Shown: positions 24,935-37,006 of the stretch, one piece after another
Numbering within the stretch: the stretch's first letter is position 1
Layout: every line of letters begins with the position of its first letter
From: Russula earlei
Lineage: Eukaryota > Basidiomycota > Agaricomycetes > Russulales > Russulaceae
Length of the DNA: 64,000 bases
Assembly (NCBI GenBank): GCA_025769875.1
Contig: JAGFNK010000096.1
Location: forward strand, 1 to 64,000
Direction: 5' to 3'
Notes under the pieces: generated by a model
Database searches by the model: none
Seen by the model: the letters and a program-made list of their open reading frames with translations, nothing else
Told to the model about the DNA's origin: nothing
Translations under genes and position numbers: made by a program

Positions 24935-25205
24935 CAACATGCAGCGTATGAAATTTCACGCTATGTATATTCTAGTAGCAATCACGCCTTAGATCCTGCA
25001 GGGACTTGTACTGTATGTCAATGATTGCCAGTGCACATTCATGTAAACGTGTACGACGACGACAGCAGTGACAAGCCATAAGAAGCACCGTGAATGCGCG
25101 TAAGGGGATGGCCGGAACACAATCTCCAGGAGCATCTACAACAGTCACCGTATTCATTTCAACAACAATGCCAGGATTACTATTTCGTCGGTGCAAAGGT
25201 GATAC
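24935..25205. other. Short convergent intergenic gap
   Basis: The 271 bases separate the UFD1 and N-myristoyltransferase stop codons and must hold both 3' ends. No strong terminator-like hairpin or gene was seen. Confidence 0.4.
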
Positions 25206-27261
25206 CTAAAGCATGACCACACCGACGCCTCTGCCTGCAGCTCTTTCCTCTGTCGAGTTCACACCAGCAAGCGCTTTGCAGCGCCAGTTGTACAAATAGA
25301 AGTTCAGCAGGCCGTCGCCGGATCCGAACTGTGCGTGCAAGCCATCAGCCAACAATACACTTTGGCACAGTCATATCACCTTCAGATCTTGCAAGAATAG
25401 GGGGATTGTCCATCAGGGTGAGGGCATTGAAGACGTCGAACTTCGCCTGGTCAGCCACAACGATGGCATCGCCGATGAGTTCCGTCAATCGGCGTTTCAA
25501 TAAGCCAAGTTCATCTGATTTCTCTACAAAAGCGGTGTCGGACGCGTAGTGATAGAGGTACGCTGCCTCCAGGAGATTATGTCGTGGGTTGGACACTATC
25601 GTCGAAGGCAATGCGTAGAACGAGAAGAAGTCTGTGATGGCGTGTGATTCCGGATTCTGGAGCGTGTGTGGTCAGCCGCGGTTGGACAGGCAGGAAACCA
25701 TCTCTCTCGCCTCTACGACGTATGTCCACACAACTTGCCCTGGCCGGCGACCCGCTGACTTTTCCCCTTTTCCGCGCCCACTCAGGAACTGGTGCCGTAC
25801 GTCTTCCTCATCCATGAGTGGTATCATATCGAATCGTCCCATATACCTTTTGAAAAGTTCTGCAACCGCCGCCACATCTTTCTCCTCCATTTCCCTAAGG
25901 CCAGCGCGGGAGAGTGAAGGGTTCGACGGCACCTTGTACTGCCGAATCATGCGGGCGATCGTCATGTTGCGCGGCACGTACGTGAACTTGGCATCGACAA
26001 GCTTGGGCACGTTGAGCGTGCGGTGGTAGTATCTACATGTTGAGATCGGCGTGGGAATCACAACTCCCGCCGTATAGATCGCTTGAAAGATGCCTTTGAA
26101 ATGACATTGTCGAGTGATTTCCTTTATCAGCACAGGCGTGAGACGCTTAGAGCGTAATTTCTTGTGCACACAGAGATAGTTGATCTCGACGGCACGGAGA
26201 TCTCTAGCGATCAGTCAGATAGAACGAACGTAGAAAGTTGAATTTAATTTTTACTTCTCTCGAACGCGGAGGTTAATAGGAACACCAGAGATGAAGGCCA
26301 CCAATTTCTTGTTGGATGAGACGCGCACACCAAGGTGCCATTCTCTCTGCCACCCTGGGGGCATCAGCGCCCTGTAGGTGAGACGATCAGACGCCAAGTC
26401 AGAAATAGAAAATGGATTAACATCAGCGCACCACTCCAGGAACTCCGCTGTGTATCGAAACCGGAACGCAGCTTGCTCATCCTCGACGTAGTTAGCTGAC
26501 AGAAGTTCGTACACCTCCTTGAGCTGAAGGAGGGGTAAGCTGTCAAGTCGGCTGGGGATGAAACTGTTAAGACCTGGGCGGTGTCGACTACGTCGATGAA
26601 GGTCCACTCGAAGTCCTTAGGAAGTGGAAAAGGGTCCTGTCTGACCTCTTCTCTAGTTTTCGGAGGCTCTATGTACCCATCTTCCTCCGGGTTCACATCG
26701 TCTGAGATAATATGGGCGAGGGGGGTCACAGGCGGGATGTATATGCCACGCACCGTAGTGTGGTACAGGTTGCGTCGCCCAGAACTATGCCATCGAGCGA
26801 CATCAACGCCTAGGAACCTGTGACGGATCACGCACCACTCCCGGACGACGTACCTTATGGTCCCCAGTCTCCTTTCTGTTTTTTCCGCCCAATCCGGCCT
26901 TCCCTTCGGCCACGTCCTTCAGCTTGAGTTGTCTGAGCACTTCGCGCACGGTCTCCTCGTCTGCAGCCGCGGAGCTTTCCCCATGCTCCTCCTTGACTTT
27001 CGCAACGACTTGATCAACGACGGCCTGGGGAACAGAGTCGCCCTTGAGCGCAGAGAGTGCGCGGGCGACCTTTGAGCGCTTCTTCCTCTTCTTGGAGGAA
27101 GGACGCGAGGGGCCGGACTCAGAAGGGGCGGCTGCGGGCACCTCTTCTGCCTGTGCATCCGAGTCGGAACCAGACTCGTCACCTGCCCCGGGCTCTGCCT
27201 CGGGTGTGGGTTGCGTCGCTGGAGACTCGGTATCTTGAGATGCTTTGCCTTTGGTGGCCAT
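25206..27261 (-). CDS. NMT1: Glycylpeptide N-tetradecanoyltransferase (N-myristoyltransferase)
   Basis: The enzyme transfers myristate from myristoyl-CoA to N-terminal glycines of proteins such as Arf GTPases. A charged N-terminal extension (KKRKKRSKVARAL and Glu-rich stretches) precedes the catalytic part, which reads FWATQPVPHY, PLPKDFEWTFIDV, LLSANYVEDEQAAFRF, VNLRVREK-like INLRVREK, EINYLCVHKKLRSKRLTPVL, YHRTLNVPKLVD and GSGDGLLNFYLYNW. The C-terminus is RGVGVVML, close to the usual end at which the terminal carboxylate acts as catalytic base (here Leu is last). About eight introns. The start at 27261 is the only suitable ATG. OGG1 follows upstream on the same strand, about 100 bases away. 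Confidence 0.95.
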
Positions 27262-27362
27262 GGGTAAGTGCTGTGGGGAAACGGTGTTGATTTGATCGAC
27301 GGCGCAATCGTACTACTGTGATACTTGACCTAAATTATATTACAATAATTTTGAGTTGCTCT

Positions 27363-28888
27363 CTATCGCCGCACGGGCATATCTGATGCTCGCCGTCTTT
27401 TCTTTACACGCTCTGCTAAACTGCTCGGCCCCGTAACTTCTGGATGTGAGGAACTCCCCTGTTCCAGCGTACATACTTGCTGCACCTTTCGTTTGCGGGC
27501 CGGGTGAACTGGAGGCAATAAATTGCCCTGTGAGGTTCGCGAAAGGGTTGCACATTTACTCGGCGAAGGATTTGGCGTGAGTAGACCATACCCAGAAAAC
27601 GCCTTCAAGTCGGCGGTGAACAATACCTGGAGACGGTGAACAGTGTTTTTTTCTTAGTCGGTGGATCAATCTCACGGAATGAGCCCAGCCGGCATAGTCA
27701 CCCCAGATATTTTGAAGGCTTTCACCTATGGCATCGTATAGCCCTGGCGACATTGCCTGCTTGGTCCCAGACGCACCGCGGAAACCGTAGTGTTTCTTAG
27801 CGATCTGGTGAACGTGTGTGTCGACAGGAATGACTTCGGGCTGCCTCGATATCTCAATCACGTAGAAATGTCGATCGTCATAAGCGACCGACCTTGTCTA
27901 GGCTCATGAGCAGAATACAGTCAGCGACTTTGCGACCGACCCCCATCAGCCTCAGCAGCTCCTGCCGAGCGTCCGTCGTGGTCATGTTACGAAGGGTATA
28001 AAGCCACCTCTCGGAACCTTCCTTCCGTTTCGAAGACGGGCCGTCTCCGTGCGCATCCACGAGCATTTTCGCCGTCTTTTGGATGAAATCTGCACGGTAG
28101 CCAAAGCCCAGAGAGCGGAGAGTCGCGGCAACATCAGGGGAAGAAAGACGAGAAGGTGGAGGGAAAGGGTGGTAGTTCTCCATCTCCGGCTCTGGTGTCG
28201 AAGAAGCAGACTCGGTGTCAACAGATTCTGATGGAGTCAGCATCCTAGTCGAGGTCGGGACGGGTGGTGGGATCGACAAGAGAGGTGGAGAATACTGGGT
28301 GCAAAGCGCTTTCACCATTTTCGTGATTCGAGCGATGTTATTATTCGAGGAACATATAAACCTAGGTGAAGGATGAGCGTTGGGTCCGGCTAATAATACT
28401 TGCGCGTACGAGATGAGGTTCTCCCATGGATCCTGTCGAAGCATTCGGATACCTTCAAATCTCCATCTCAACTTGGCGAAGACAGGGTCCTTCTCGCTCC
28501 ATTCGTCGTACAACTTTTCGAGGTCAACATCCAGCTGAAAGTAGTCTTTGATCCATAACAGCGTCTCTGCATCCCGGGCGGCCGCGACTTCGGGTGGAAA
28601 GGGTGACTCTGGAAAGACAGAACGGTAGAAGAGCGTATCCGGAGATTGACGAAGGCAGACGACGCGATCCTGCAAACACAAGCGGTACTCGTGGGAAGGA
28701 CTGGATGGTGGTGAGGCTGCATGGAGGAGATGTATTGACCAGCGAAAGGACTGCCCGCATCTGAGCACAGCCGCGAGTGACAATTGAGCGAGAGAAAGTG
28801 GGAGAGCGTGGAAGCCAAGCGGAGGGACCGCCATGGCGAGAGGGCGATATCGACCGCGTCGCGTAACTGCGGCGGTCGTATACGACAC
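27363..28888 (-). CDS. OGG1: 8-oxoguanine DNA glycosylase/AP lyase
   Basis: This enzyme removes 8-oxoguanine from oxidised DNA in the nucleus and/or mitochondrion. Motifs in order are VLRCGQSFRW in the N-terminal domain, DPWENLISY and SSNNNIARI, the helix-hairpin-helix LMGVGRKVADCILLMSLDK with the catalytic lysine (the K of RKVADC), and VPVDTHVHQIAKKHYGF with the catalytic aspartate. After these come IWGDYAGWAHSVLFTADL and a basic C-terminal tail, ERVKKRRRAS, which could serve as a nuclear signal. A low-complexity insertion (PPVPTSTRML and SSTPEPEME) sits before the HhH part. The start may be 28888 or the in-frame ATG at 28834 (MAVPPLGF), which better matches family length and leaves more room for the promoter shared with NPR2. 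Confidence 0.94.
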
Positions 28889-28923
28889 GACGAGCCCCTT
28901 GCCTTGCCTTGCACTCGCGGTGC

Positions 28924-30996
28924 ATGTCCGGCGACGGCAACTCGTTTCTCCCCCATCTCCGTTCCGTATTCTACGCTCGCTTCAATGAGCTCAGAGGCCC
29001 CGAGATCGCCTATCAAGTCCCAGAGGGTTTGATCGCTTCCTCGGCCGGGTCGATCTCCGGCGCCGCCTCGCCCATTCCCTCAGGGAGCTCGCGGGCGTCC
29101 AGCGTCGCCCTCTTACCGCCCGACAGGTCCTCCGAGTCCCGCGTGAAAGCTTCCCCGCACAAGAATTCATTCTCGTGCAACCGCACCCTCCTCAACATTG
29201 ACGATATCTTCAAGTACATTATCGCTCAGAGTCCCCTCTGTGGACGACTGGTCACCTGCACAGCGGGGACATACAAAGTGCTCGGGTTTCCCGTCGAGCT
29301 ATTGGGGAATTATGAGCGACACTACTTCCGGTTCAATGTCTGCTTTGTGTTCGATGCCTCGGCGGACGTCAGTTGTTACGAACCCATCGTTCGAAAGGTG
29401 AACCGCGTCCTGACAGCGTGCGAGGTAAGCCTGGGTTTATTTTCATCTCGCAGGTATAGCATACTAGTATGCCCTGAAACTTGAAGGAAGAGTCATCATT
29501 TCTGTCGTCGCCAGAGTCATCCTTCAAAATACACGCTATCTTGGAGCAGCTCTATGAGGATCTGAACTCCTACTCCGAAACGTCTATCCCGATAGACAAC
29601 TTCAATTCTATAGAACTGAAGATATTCCCCTTCTACCCGAATCCTCCTCCAGTCAAGGATTGGATGGTCCCCGTGGCTCTCATCAAGTTTGACAACGTTG
29701 TGGAGCAGAACTGGGATCTAACCATGGCAAAGGTGTGCTCACTCCATCAATAGACATTTCAATTACGGAGAACCACTAGGTTTGCAAATGCATAGACGGT
29801 ACCAAGCACATAGCCCGGATCGCGCATCTTGCAGGTTGCGATATCGTGCTGACGCGCCGGGCCATCTCACACTTGTTGTAAGTAGCTTCTCCTTGAACCA
29901 TCTCAACGATGCATTATTACATTGTGCCTAGATACTATCAAGTAATCATGACCATCGATATATTCCAGTACTCAAATATGTACACGCTTCGCAAAAGCAT
30001 TCAGTGGCTAGCCGACGAGGCCCATGTAAAAGAGGAATGTGGTCCCTATGTTATAAAGGAAGGCATGGTGGCATCACCCGCCTGTATTGATACTTTGCTA
30101 ACGTCTCACACGCATGACCCAAGGGAGGTCAATCCCAGATTGGCCGAAGCTTCTCCACCTGTACTCACGGATGAAGCCGGGAAAGACGGTCTTTGAATGG
30201 ATGCAGGACCACGATGTGCGCAGCCTCGGCATCGATGTTCGGAGGTTTGCAAGCTTTGGCGTCATCAAGGCGCGTACCTTCCTTCACATAAAGGCCCAGT
30301 GGCCATGGCTAGGACTCACAACCAGCACAGGGCTTCCTCCGTCGCGTCCATCGCTGGCCAATGCTCCTCACTGACGACATCCAGCAGCCCCTCGAGTCCA
30401 AGCCGACAACTCTGCCACCATCGCCCATCAGCCGCAAGCGCGCGAGCAGCCTGAACGTCACTTTAGCAACATCCATACGTCCTAGGCGCCGCACGGCGGA
30501 AGCAGCAGCTGCCTTTGCGACTGTGAACGCACATTCGACGAGTGGTACCATCTCACACCCTCCTCGCGCCGCCGAAGCATCGCTCGGTACTCTGCGCTCG
30601 CGTGTGGGACCGCCGAGCCCACAGACTGTTAGAGTGCGTGAACCTCGACGGCATTCAACGACCACCCCTGCATCGCTGTTCGAGATCGCGCAGGCGCTGG
30701 CAGGACCCAATGAGCCTCGCTTGCAACATGTGCGCCCCAGACTCTTGCGTTCGCCTTCTTCTCCAGTAATAAAGACGCAGACGAATGGAGCTGCCTCTTC
30801 GCCTACGCCTGTTCTAGTATCGCAGCCACTGGCATATCCCCCTTTGCTGGTGCCGCTGCTCGATGGCGAGCACCACACAGACGAACTGTGTTGCCGTTTC
30901 GAAGTGGGATGGCCGACACTGGAACGCTGGTTGGTCGCTGTGGGGGAGGGTTCGGGCGACGGAGATTTTGGCAAGGTGTTGATCATTTATCGATAA
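28924..30996 (+). CDS. NPR2: Nitrogen permease regulator 2 (GATOR1/SEACIT subunit)
   Basis: NPR2 is a subunit of the complex that acts as a GTPase activator on Rag/Gtr and restrains TORC1 during nitrogen or amino-acid shortage, at the vacuole. The start MSGDGNSFLPHLRSVFYARF at 28924 is followed by GPEIAYQVPEG, then RTLLNIDDIFKYIIAQ, KVLGFPVELLGNYERHYFRF, SIPIDNFNSIELKIFPFYP and IDIFQYSNMYTLRKSIQWL. Later come IDVRRFASFGVIKGFLRRVH and a long Ser/Pro-rich insert, ending GDFGKVLIIYR. About seven introns; one near 30270-30339 seems to need a GC-AG pair (see findings). The product is about 570 residues. The 5' end is within 40-90 bases of the divergent OGG1 start. Confidence 0.92.
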
Positions 30997-31139
30997 CAGC
31001 AAGTTGATTGTACTAGTAATATTCGCACCGCGACAACCTCGACGCGAATCTCGTTGTGGGTTGCGAAGTCAGCGGTGCTTGTTATGTGACCTGTCGTTGT
31101 GCACCGGGTGTCCTGTGACGCGGTAGATCCGTAATTCAC

Positions 31140-31155
31140 GAGTCATGCCACGAGC
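31140..31155. repeat. Target-site duplication, left copy
   Basis: GAGTCATGCCACGAGC is repeated exactly at 32305-32320 on the other side of the poly-A-tailed insertion. It marks the insertion boundary. Confidence 0.85.
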
Positions 31156-32304
31156 GGGGGGGGCTCCTTGAACCGCGACCACCACCAGGTCCGGATTTTC
31201 CCACGGCAAAGCCGGGGCAAGGATAGGCAGTGAGGATGACAGTGAGCTCTGCAAGGCCAGAGCCACCCGTCCGAGCCTTCGTAAAACTACGACCCCCTCA
31301 CCAACTAAACCACCATCCACCAGGCCAACTGGCCAAACCAATACATAACACAATCACTATGTACACTAGCGTAATCTGCAATGAGAACTCCCACATAAAC
31401 ACACAACCCATACGGTACGACCACCCAGCTCCCCAACAACAAACAAGCAACACCAGCACCCCCCGTGAACACCCTACCCAACTCCCACCTCCCTCCCCTC
31501 CAACTGTCACTACCAATACCATGCCACCACAACCACGTGGAAACCACACATGACCCAAACCCCCTACCACCAGCCTGCCTTTCACCACCTGAAACAAAAG
31601 TCCTTTGTCCCCAAGAACATAAACCAACCCACCAAAACACAGGACCATCTGGTCTCTAGCGAGAGAGATGTGGCCACATGCACCACAACTATGGCCCAAC
31701 ATCGTCTAGGCATCATACTAGGCTGTTGATGCCTCACCCTCCCCAACCAAAATGATGAACCACACCATGACAAGAACCGCCGTGGACGCAACCCGAAAGG
31801 AGCCACTTGCCTCCTCCAAATATTAGTCTCAGAGGCCGCACAGGTAATCTGGGTCATGAGGTGCGAACGAGTAATCCAAGATTGAAACCCACACAAGGTG
31901 GCTTCGTGCCATCAACACGAGGCTCACCAACAACGAAATCACCACAACACTAATCAAAGGGCCTTCGAGCTAGTGAGGGACACCTGGGAACACATCCTTA
32001 GATAACAATGGACCTCCCGAATGATTTGATCTTCAACCCGTGAGGTTTTAGTGGGTAGGAGGCTACGGTAAGTTTGGCCATCTAACAGCGTATCCTGAGT
32101 CCCACACTGCCCCCATACCGGCAACCCCGGGGGGCGTGCGTAAATGCATTTCACCCCTCACATCCGGTCCCCGCACCGGCTACAGCGAGTCAGATAGGGC
32201 TGAATTTATTTTCTCCCGCTATCTCACACTTATTAAGGTAGCCTGTACCCGTAACTACCTAATAAAGCGCTATCCAAAAAAAAAAAAAAAAACAAAAAAA
32301 AAAA
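31156..32304 (+). mobile_element. LINE-like (non-LTR) retroposon, 5'-truncated, with A-rich tail
   Basis: The insertion is 1149 bp and begins with eight G residues. It ends with an AATAAA at 32261 and an A-rich tail (17 A, one C, 11 A) at 32276-32304, and is flanked by a perfect 16-bp direct repeat. This is the footprint of target-primed reverse transcription. Plus-strand reading near 31896-32060 gives, across stops, RWLRAINTRLT, then a Thr-Trp, then SREVLVG-like text (STREVLVG), which resembles the C-terminal end of Tad1-type LINE polyproteins. The middle (31260-31640) is CA-rich with Pro/His/Thr-rich frames. No intact ORF remains, so it is a dead copy. It sits 160 bases after the NPR2 stop and 68 bases beyond the RCL1 stop. 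Confidence 0.8.
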
Positions 32305-32320
32305 GAGTCATGCCACGAGC
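32305..32320. repeat. Target-site duplication, right copy
   Basis: An exact 16-bp copy of 31140-31155 immediately follows the poly-A tail. Confidence 0.85.
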
Positions 32321-32371
32321 AAGTATATACTCCCGGGAGAACCGATCTTCGGCCACTCGTGCAACCCGAGG

Positions 32372-33811
32372 TCAGGCCAATGTTCGGTTCGTGTTAACGT
32401 AACCAACTCCATAGCAAGAGTACAGAAGTTGTGGCGACTGGTCTGACGTATCGACGGGGACAATCTTGAATGAAGTACCAAACGCGTCCCTGACGTCTCG
32501 CAAAAATTGTACGCTTGGGAAATGGCGCTCAGTGAGATACCAATCAACCAACATATATTCACTTACGTCCTCTCAGTAGGTTCTGCCATCCTGCAGCGCC
32601 CAACGTCCTCGCTACCAAGTACCATCATTAGAAGAACTAAAGATTGGTGTTTCTGGTCCACGCATCCACCTCTCTCCACCTCGGTGAGTAGAGACCGTGT
32701 AGCATGAAGAGCGATATCTTCCGGTGCAATGCCAGGCTGGGATACTGCTTCTGCACAATGAAGGGCAGATGTTGTAGATTCTGCAACAAGGGAAAGTGCG
32801 TATCCTGGTGATCTATGAAAACCTTCAACCTGAGCCAGCCAATGAAAGGTTGAAAATGTCGCACTTGCCACTCTCCTCGCCCTTGTAGACATCGGAGTAA
32901 AGGTAGATATCAGGGATGTACCGGTTAAGCACGGAACGGGCCGCCTCAATCATGCGATTTGAAAACTGTGGGCTCACGCGCACGGCATGTCTGGAAGGGA
33001 TTTTTTCAGAGGCGCAAGCACACCCAAGAGGGAGCTAGCATACGCGATGCCTCGGATGCGCTTGATTTTTCCGGGATCTACAAAATTGAGAGTTTTGACC
33101 TGCTTGACGATGGGGCAGAGAAAGAGAACCTCGCCTCCGCCTAGGGGAGGTGAGCCCCGTTTCTTGATCTTGGGACACGCATGAGCATGAGCATGAGCAC
33201 GCGCTTCACTCACCTTGAGCTCTAGCTTATCTGAAATTCCAAATGGTTCCAAGTGGGGGAGAGTAACGGTGCGTATTAAATCGACCTTGGTGATGAGGAT
33301 TAGATGAATGCAAGAAACCGTTGAGGCTGACGCACAGAAAGATCTTTGTCGTCCGTGGTGATGCCCCTCAGGGTCAAGGCAAGCGGTTTTTTCGAGAACG
33401 GAGCGAGCATGATTATCGGCTCCAGAAAATAACCCACAGACCGCGATGAAGGACATTCGTACGCGACTGGTCCTCCAGAGATGATTCCGGGCTTGAGAAG
33501 AATTGCGGTCCCTGAGCTTTGTGAGGGCAACACGGAGTGACAGGGAAGATGACGCACCTGTGAGGGATATCTCTATGACGGTACCGTTCGTCACCTTTTC
33601 GATCAGTCTAAGCAAGCCAACTTCGTAATCTGAATCGATAGGGGTTCGTTCGATATATCTTATTCATCTCGGTAACTGACGATAACATACCACGAAGTCC
33701 CGGATTTTTGTCACCAGGACGAATTTTGTCTATTTTTATCGGTTTTCCACTGAGTATGGCGAGAACGAGGCGATGGCGAAAATAAAGGTGACCGCTGTAA
33801 TGCAGTGTCAT
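32372..33811 (-). CDS. RCL1: RNA 3'-terminal phosphate cyclase-like protein RCL1 (U3 snoRNP-associated)
   Basis: RCL1 is a nucleolar 18S rRNA processing factor (with Bms1) of the RNA cyclase fold that lacks cyclase activity. The first exon is MTLHYSGHLYFRHRLVLAIL, then GKPIKIDKIRPGDKNPGLR. Later stretches are GLLRLIEKVTNGTVIEI, LKPGIISGGPVAYECPSSRS, VGYFLEPIIMLAPFSKKPLA, RGSPPLGGGEVLFLCPIVKQ, PGKIKRIRGIAYA, the FNRMIEAARSVLNRYIPDIYL-type region, RGGCVDQKHQSLVLLMM and the C-terminal CYGVGYVNTNRTLA. Order and spacing fit the family well. About six or seven introns; roughly 380 residues. The LINE-like insertion lies in what should be its 3' untranslated side. Confidence 0.93.
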
Positions 33812-33917
33812 TGAAAATCGAGGGATGGCTCGTAAACTAACGTAATGGTCGCGTCGTCAAAGCTCCATCACGTGCAGAGAGCGCGCTGCTCTCTCCACCA
33901 TTATCGTATCGATTACG
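33812..33917. promoter_or_regulatory. Divergent promoter, RCL1 / UBA3
   Basis: Just 106 bases separate the two start codons. A CACGTG box is visible at about 33869-33874 (ATCACGTGCAG), a known E-box/Cbf1-type core; its use here is a guess. Confidence 0.45.
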
Positions 33918-35578
33918 ATGGCCACCGCCGCAGGCCCTCCAACCGCCAATGGATTTCACTATGCAGACTGGGAAGATCGGTATTATCATGTAGATCAGGT
34001 CCTGGACCGTCCAGGACCCAGAACAGATCCGGATTCATTCATGGCAGGGGCAGCCGTGAGTGATCACACGGCTACCTTGTACTTAAAGGTCCTATGCTTT
34101 TGGCTGTAGGTGAAAAACTTTTTGCGGGATAAATGCAAGATCCTTGTCATCGGCGCGGGTGGTCTGGGATGCGAGATACTTGCAAATTTGGCTCTTTCCG
34201 GATTCAAGGATATACATGTCATTGATATGGACACTATCGACATTAGCAATCTCAATAGACAGTTTCTTTTTCGGTAGGTGTATCTCCCCACTCTCCTCAA
34301 TCTTGCCCACCGCCCCCCTTCCGCAGACCAAAAGATGTCGGCCAACCCAAAGCTACGATCGCAGCGGAGTATATCATGAAGCGCGTCCCTGGTGTAACGG
34401 TCACACCGTGAGTTCTCAAATCATATTGCCCAGGTTGTCTTTATGACATCGGAGAAGCTATTACGGCAAGATCCAGGACAAGGACGATGATTATTACATG
34501 CAATTTAATCTCGTCATCTGTGGCCTTGACTCGGTGGAAGCGCGACGCTGGATCAATGCAACCCTCGTCAATCTCGTGGATCGGGAGAATCCAGAGAGTC
34601 TGAAACCTCTGATTGACGGTGGAACAGAAGGTCGGGATTTATCTTTTCGCTATCATGTCGCACCTCACCGCTCTGAAGGTTTCAAGGGACAGGCGCGTGT
34701 CATTCTGCCCACAATCACGTCGTGTTACGAGTGTTCTCTCGACATGCTAAACAAGCCCACCGTCTTTCCTATCTGCACAATCGCAAACACGCCCCGTCTC
34801 CCTGAACACTGCATAGAATGGGCTTCTGTACTAGAATGGCCAAGAGTGAAAGGAGGTACGGGTTATTTTTCATCCAAGTCATCATGCGATCCAACCTCCT
34901 ACAGAGACGAAGCTCGATACAGATGACCCCGACCATATCCAATGGGTGTATGACGTTGCTCTCAAAAGGGCAGAGGAATTTAAGATTGAAGGTGTTACAT
35001 GGTCATTAACGCATGGCGTCGTGAAGAACATCATCCCCGCAATTGCTTCGACCAATGCCATCATCGCGGGTACGTCTCTCCAATTCCGGCAAACCCTGTA
35101 CTCACTATCCATGTAGCGTCATGTTGTAACGAGGCCTTCAAGATCGCGACCAGTTCAGCGGCATGCCTCAACAATTATTTTATGCTCATCGGCACAGATA
35201 GTGTATATAGCTACACGTTTGAGCATGAGAAGCGCGATGACTGCCCCGTGTGTGGTGGAGAGTCCCTTGAAATCTCCATCCCGGAGAGCTGGACAGTTGA
35301 GCGCTTGATTGAGATGCTGGTTGAAAGACAAGACATGTGCGTGCTCGATCTCTGCTGCCCGGGGGTTTTCTTTTTGATGCCTGAGCAGCCAAATAAAAAA
35401 GCCTTCACTGTCAACGCCAACGAAGCACATCTACTTCCAGGCCCCGCCGCAGCTCGAGACAGCGATGCGCCCTAACTTGGAGAAGAAAGTGTCGGAACTC
35501 GTCCCAGAAGGTGGTGATGTGATCGTGACGGCTTCGACCCTTCCATTCAACCTCTCCCTACGCATCACATACACATAA
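33918..35578 (+). CDS. UBA3: NEDD8-activating enzyme E1 catalytic subunit
   Basis: With its APPBP1/Ula1 partner, UBA3 adenylates NEDD8/Rub1 and passes it to Ubc12 for cullin modification. The start is [20 protein letters not shown]. After intron 1 comes [20 protein letters not shown], the ThiF/nucleotide-binding loop, then [17 protein letters not shown] and [14 protein letters not shown]. The catalytic cysteine is in [20 protein letters not shown], and CPVCGG is one half of the zinc site. The C-terminal ubiquitin-like fold follows ([21 protein letters not shown]) and ends SLRITYT at 35578. About eight introns; roughly 430 residues. Between 34633 and 34680 a short in-frame-looking stretch is best treated as an intron. 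Confidence 0.95.
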
Positions 35579-37006
35579 ATTGTTCCACTATACACCACCC
35601 ATTTCTGTATTTGTTGTTCCCTTGGACCATTCACGCTGGGCTCTTCAGATATACTCGATTGACTTAAAGTGCTCCATTCGAAGCATACATATTCAGCGCA
35701 TGCGGATCCAAGTCGGCAAGTTCTGCCTTATCACTCGCACTCTCTAGCAGTAGGAAGTGATCACCTCTGACTGACTCCTTATAGTCTTGATCTAAATTGC
35801 GATTATGAAACAAGGTATTGGGCATCTCAGGTGACTAGAGCTTTTCTACCTCTCCAAGACAAATCAAAGAGGGAGAGGGAAAAGCTGAGTGATCATAGCG
35901 ACGAATCATCCTTCTGTGTAATTGACAGTCTTTCTCTCCACGACGGGAGGGGGAGGAGTACGAGAGAAAGATGCACACGCGTTTAGGATGTTCCCGCTGT
36001 GTGCATAACAAACCTGGATGGAGATATGTGTGGCACGTCATGTGGGAGGAGCGGAGACTGTGGCAACATCAACCCATAATAATATCTCAATACCGCCAGT
36101 TGCATCATGAAGTGGGCACAGAGGATGGTGTGGAAAGGATTAGCTCTGTAAGAAGAGGACGTCAGTCCACGGATGAGAAAATGTTACATAATCAGAGCTC
36201 GTACATCGTCGCCGTTGCTTCAATACATACTCATACGACTTCTTCATCCTTTATGTGCCTGCCGTGAGTGAGTATAGACCTTCACGATAGGAGCTCACTG
36301 ATCAGATGAAGCAGTGGACGAATCGTTTTGATGAACCGTTCATGCTGACATTTTTCTATGCACGGAAGTTGCACCCCATATCAGCCCTAGCGCACCGTGG
36401 CCCCTTCTCGCTTCTCTTCACACACGAGTGGTGCGTTCGATGACTTCGTCCCATTAAACTCGCAAACATATCCTTTAGCAAGGCTGGGATTTAGTGGGCT
36501 TTTTTTTGACGAAGTTTCTGGCGATTTCAAGCGAACGGAATCTGAAAGCAATCTTGGTGACAGCTGGTCTAGCGAATGACGGTAGTACGTATGTCTTGAC
36601 TGGTTTGACTGGTGATTTCAATCCTGGAGAGCTTGCGTGGCAGCAGGTATGAGTTCGAACGGTACTGCGCTGTTACCATTAACAGGTAGAAAGCGTCGAT
36701 GTCAATGTACGCATAAAAACCAAACCTTGGCAAGCGGCGGCGAAGACTTGAGGTAGAATTGAGAGTTGTCATTCAGTACGAGCCCGCGGCAAAGAGCGAA
36801 CGAAGACCTCGAAGGAGGAAGACATGTGGTTTCCCCTGTGCCACAGAAATCCAAAAGTCGAGCAAAGGTAATGTGAACTTAGCTGCAACACGGGACTTTT
36901 CTATGCAAAAAATGCATTTATTTGCGTTGTACGTAGAATTCTTGATTTAAGACAGTGTCAATATGGTCAAAGCAACAAAAGTCGACCCACATGTCAGGTC
37001 CATCAT
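35579..37006. other. Intergenic between UBA3 and the NLR gene
   Basis: These 1.43 kb lie between two convergent genes. I read both strands and found only short frames (for example 36397-36579, ending SSE) with no family features. No RNA gene or clear repeat was recognised. Confidence 0.45.

Noticed and set aside
31298..31702. Minus-strand Gly/Val/Trp-rich frame of 134 codons
   Set aside because: It is the complement of CA-rich DNA inside the LINE-like insertion; it has no family features.
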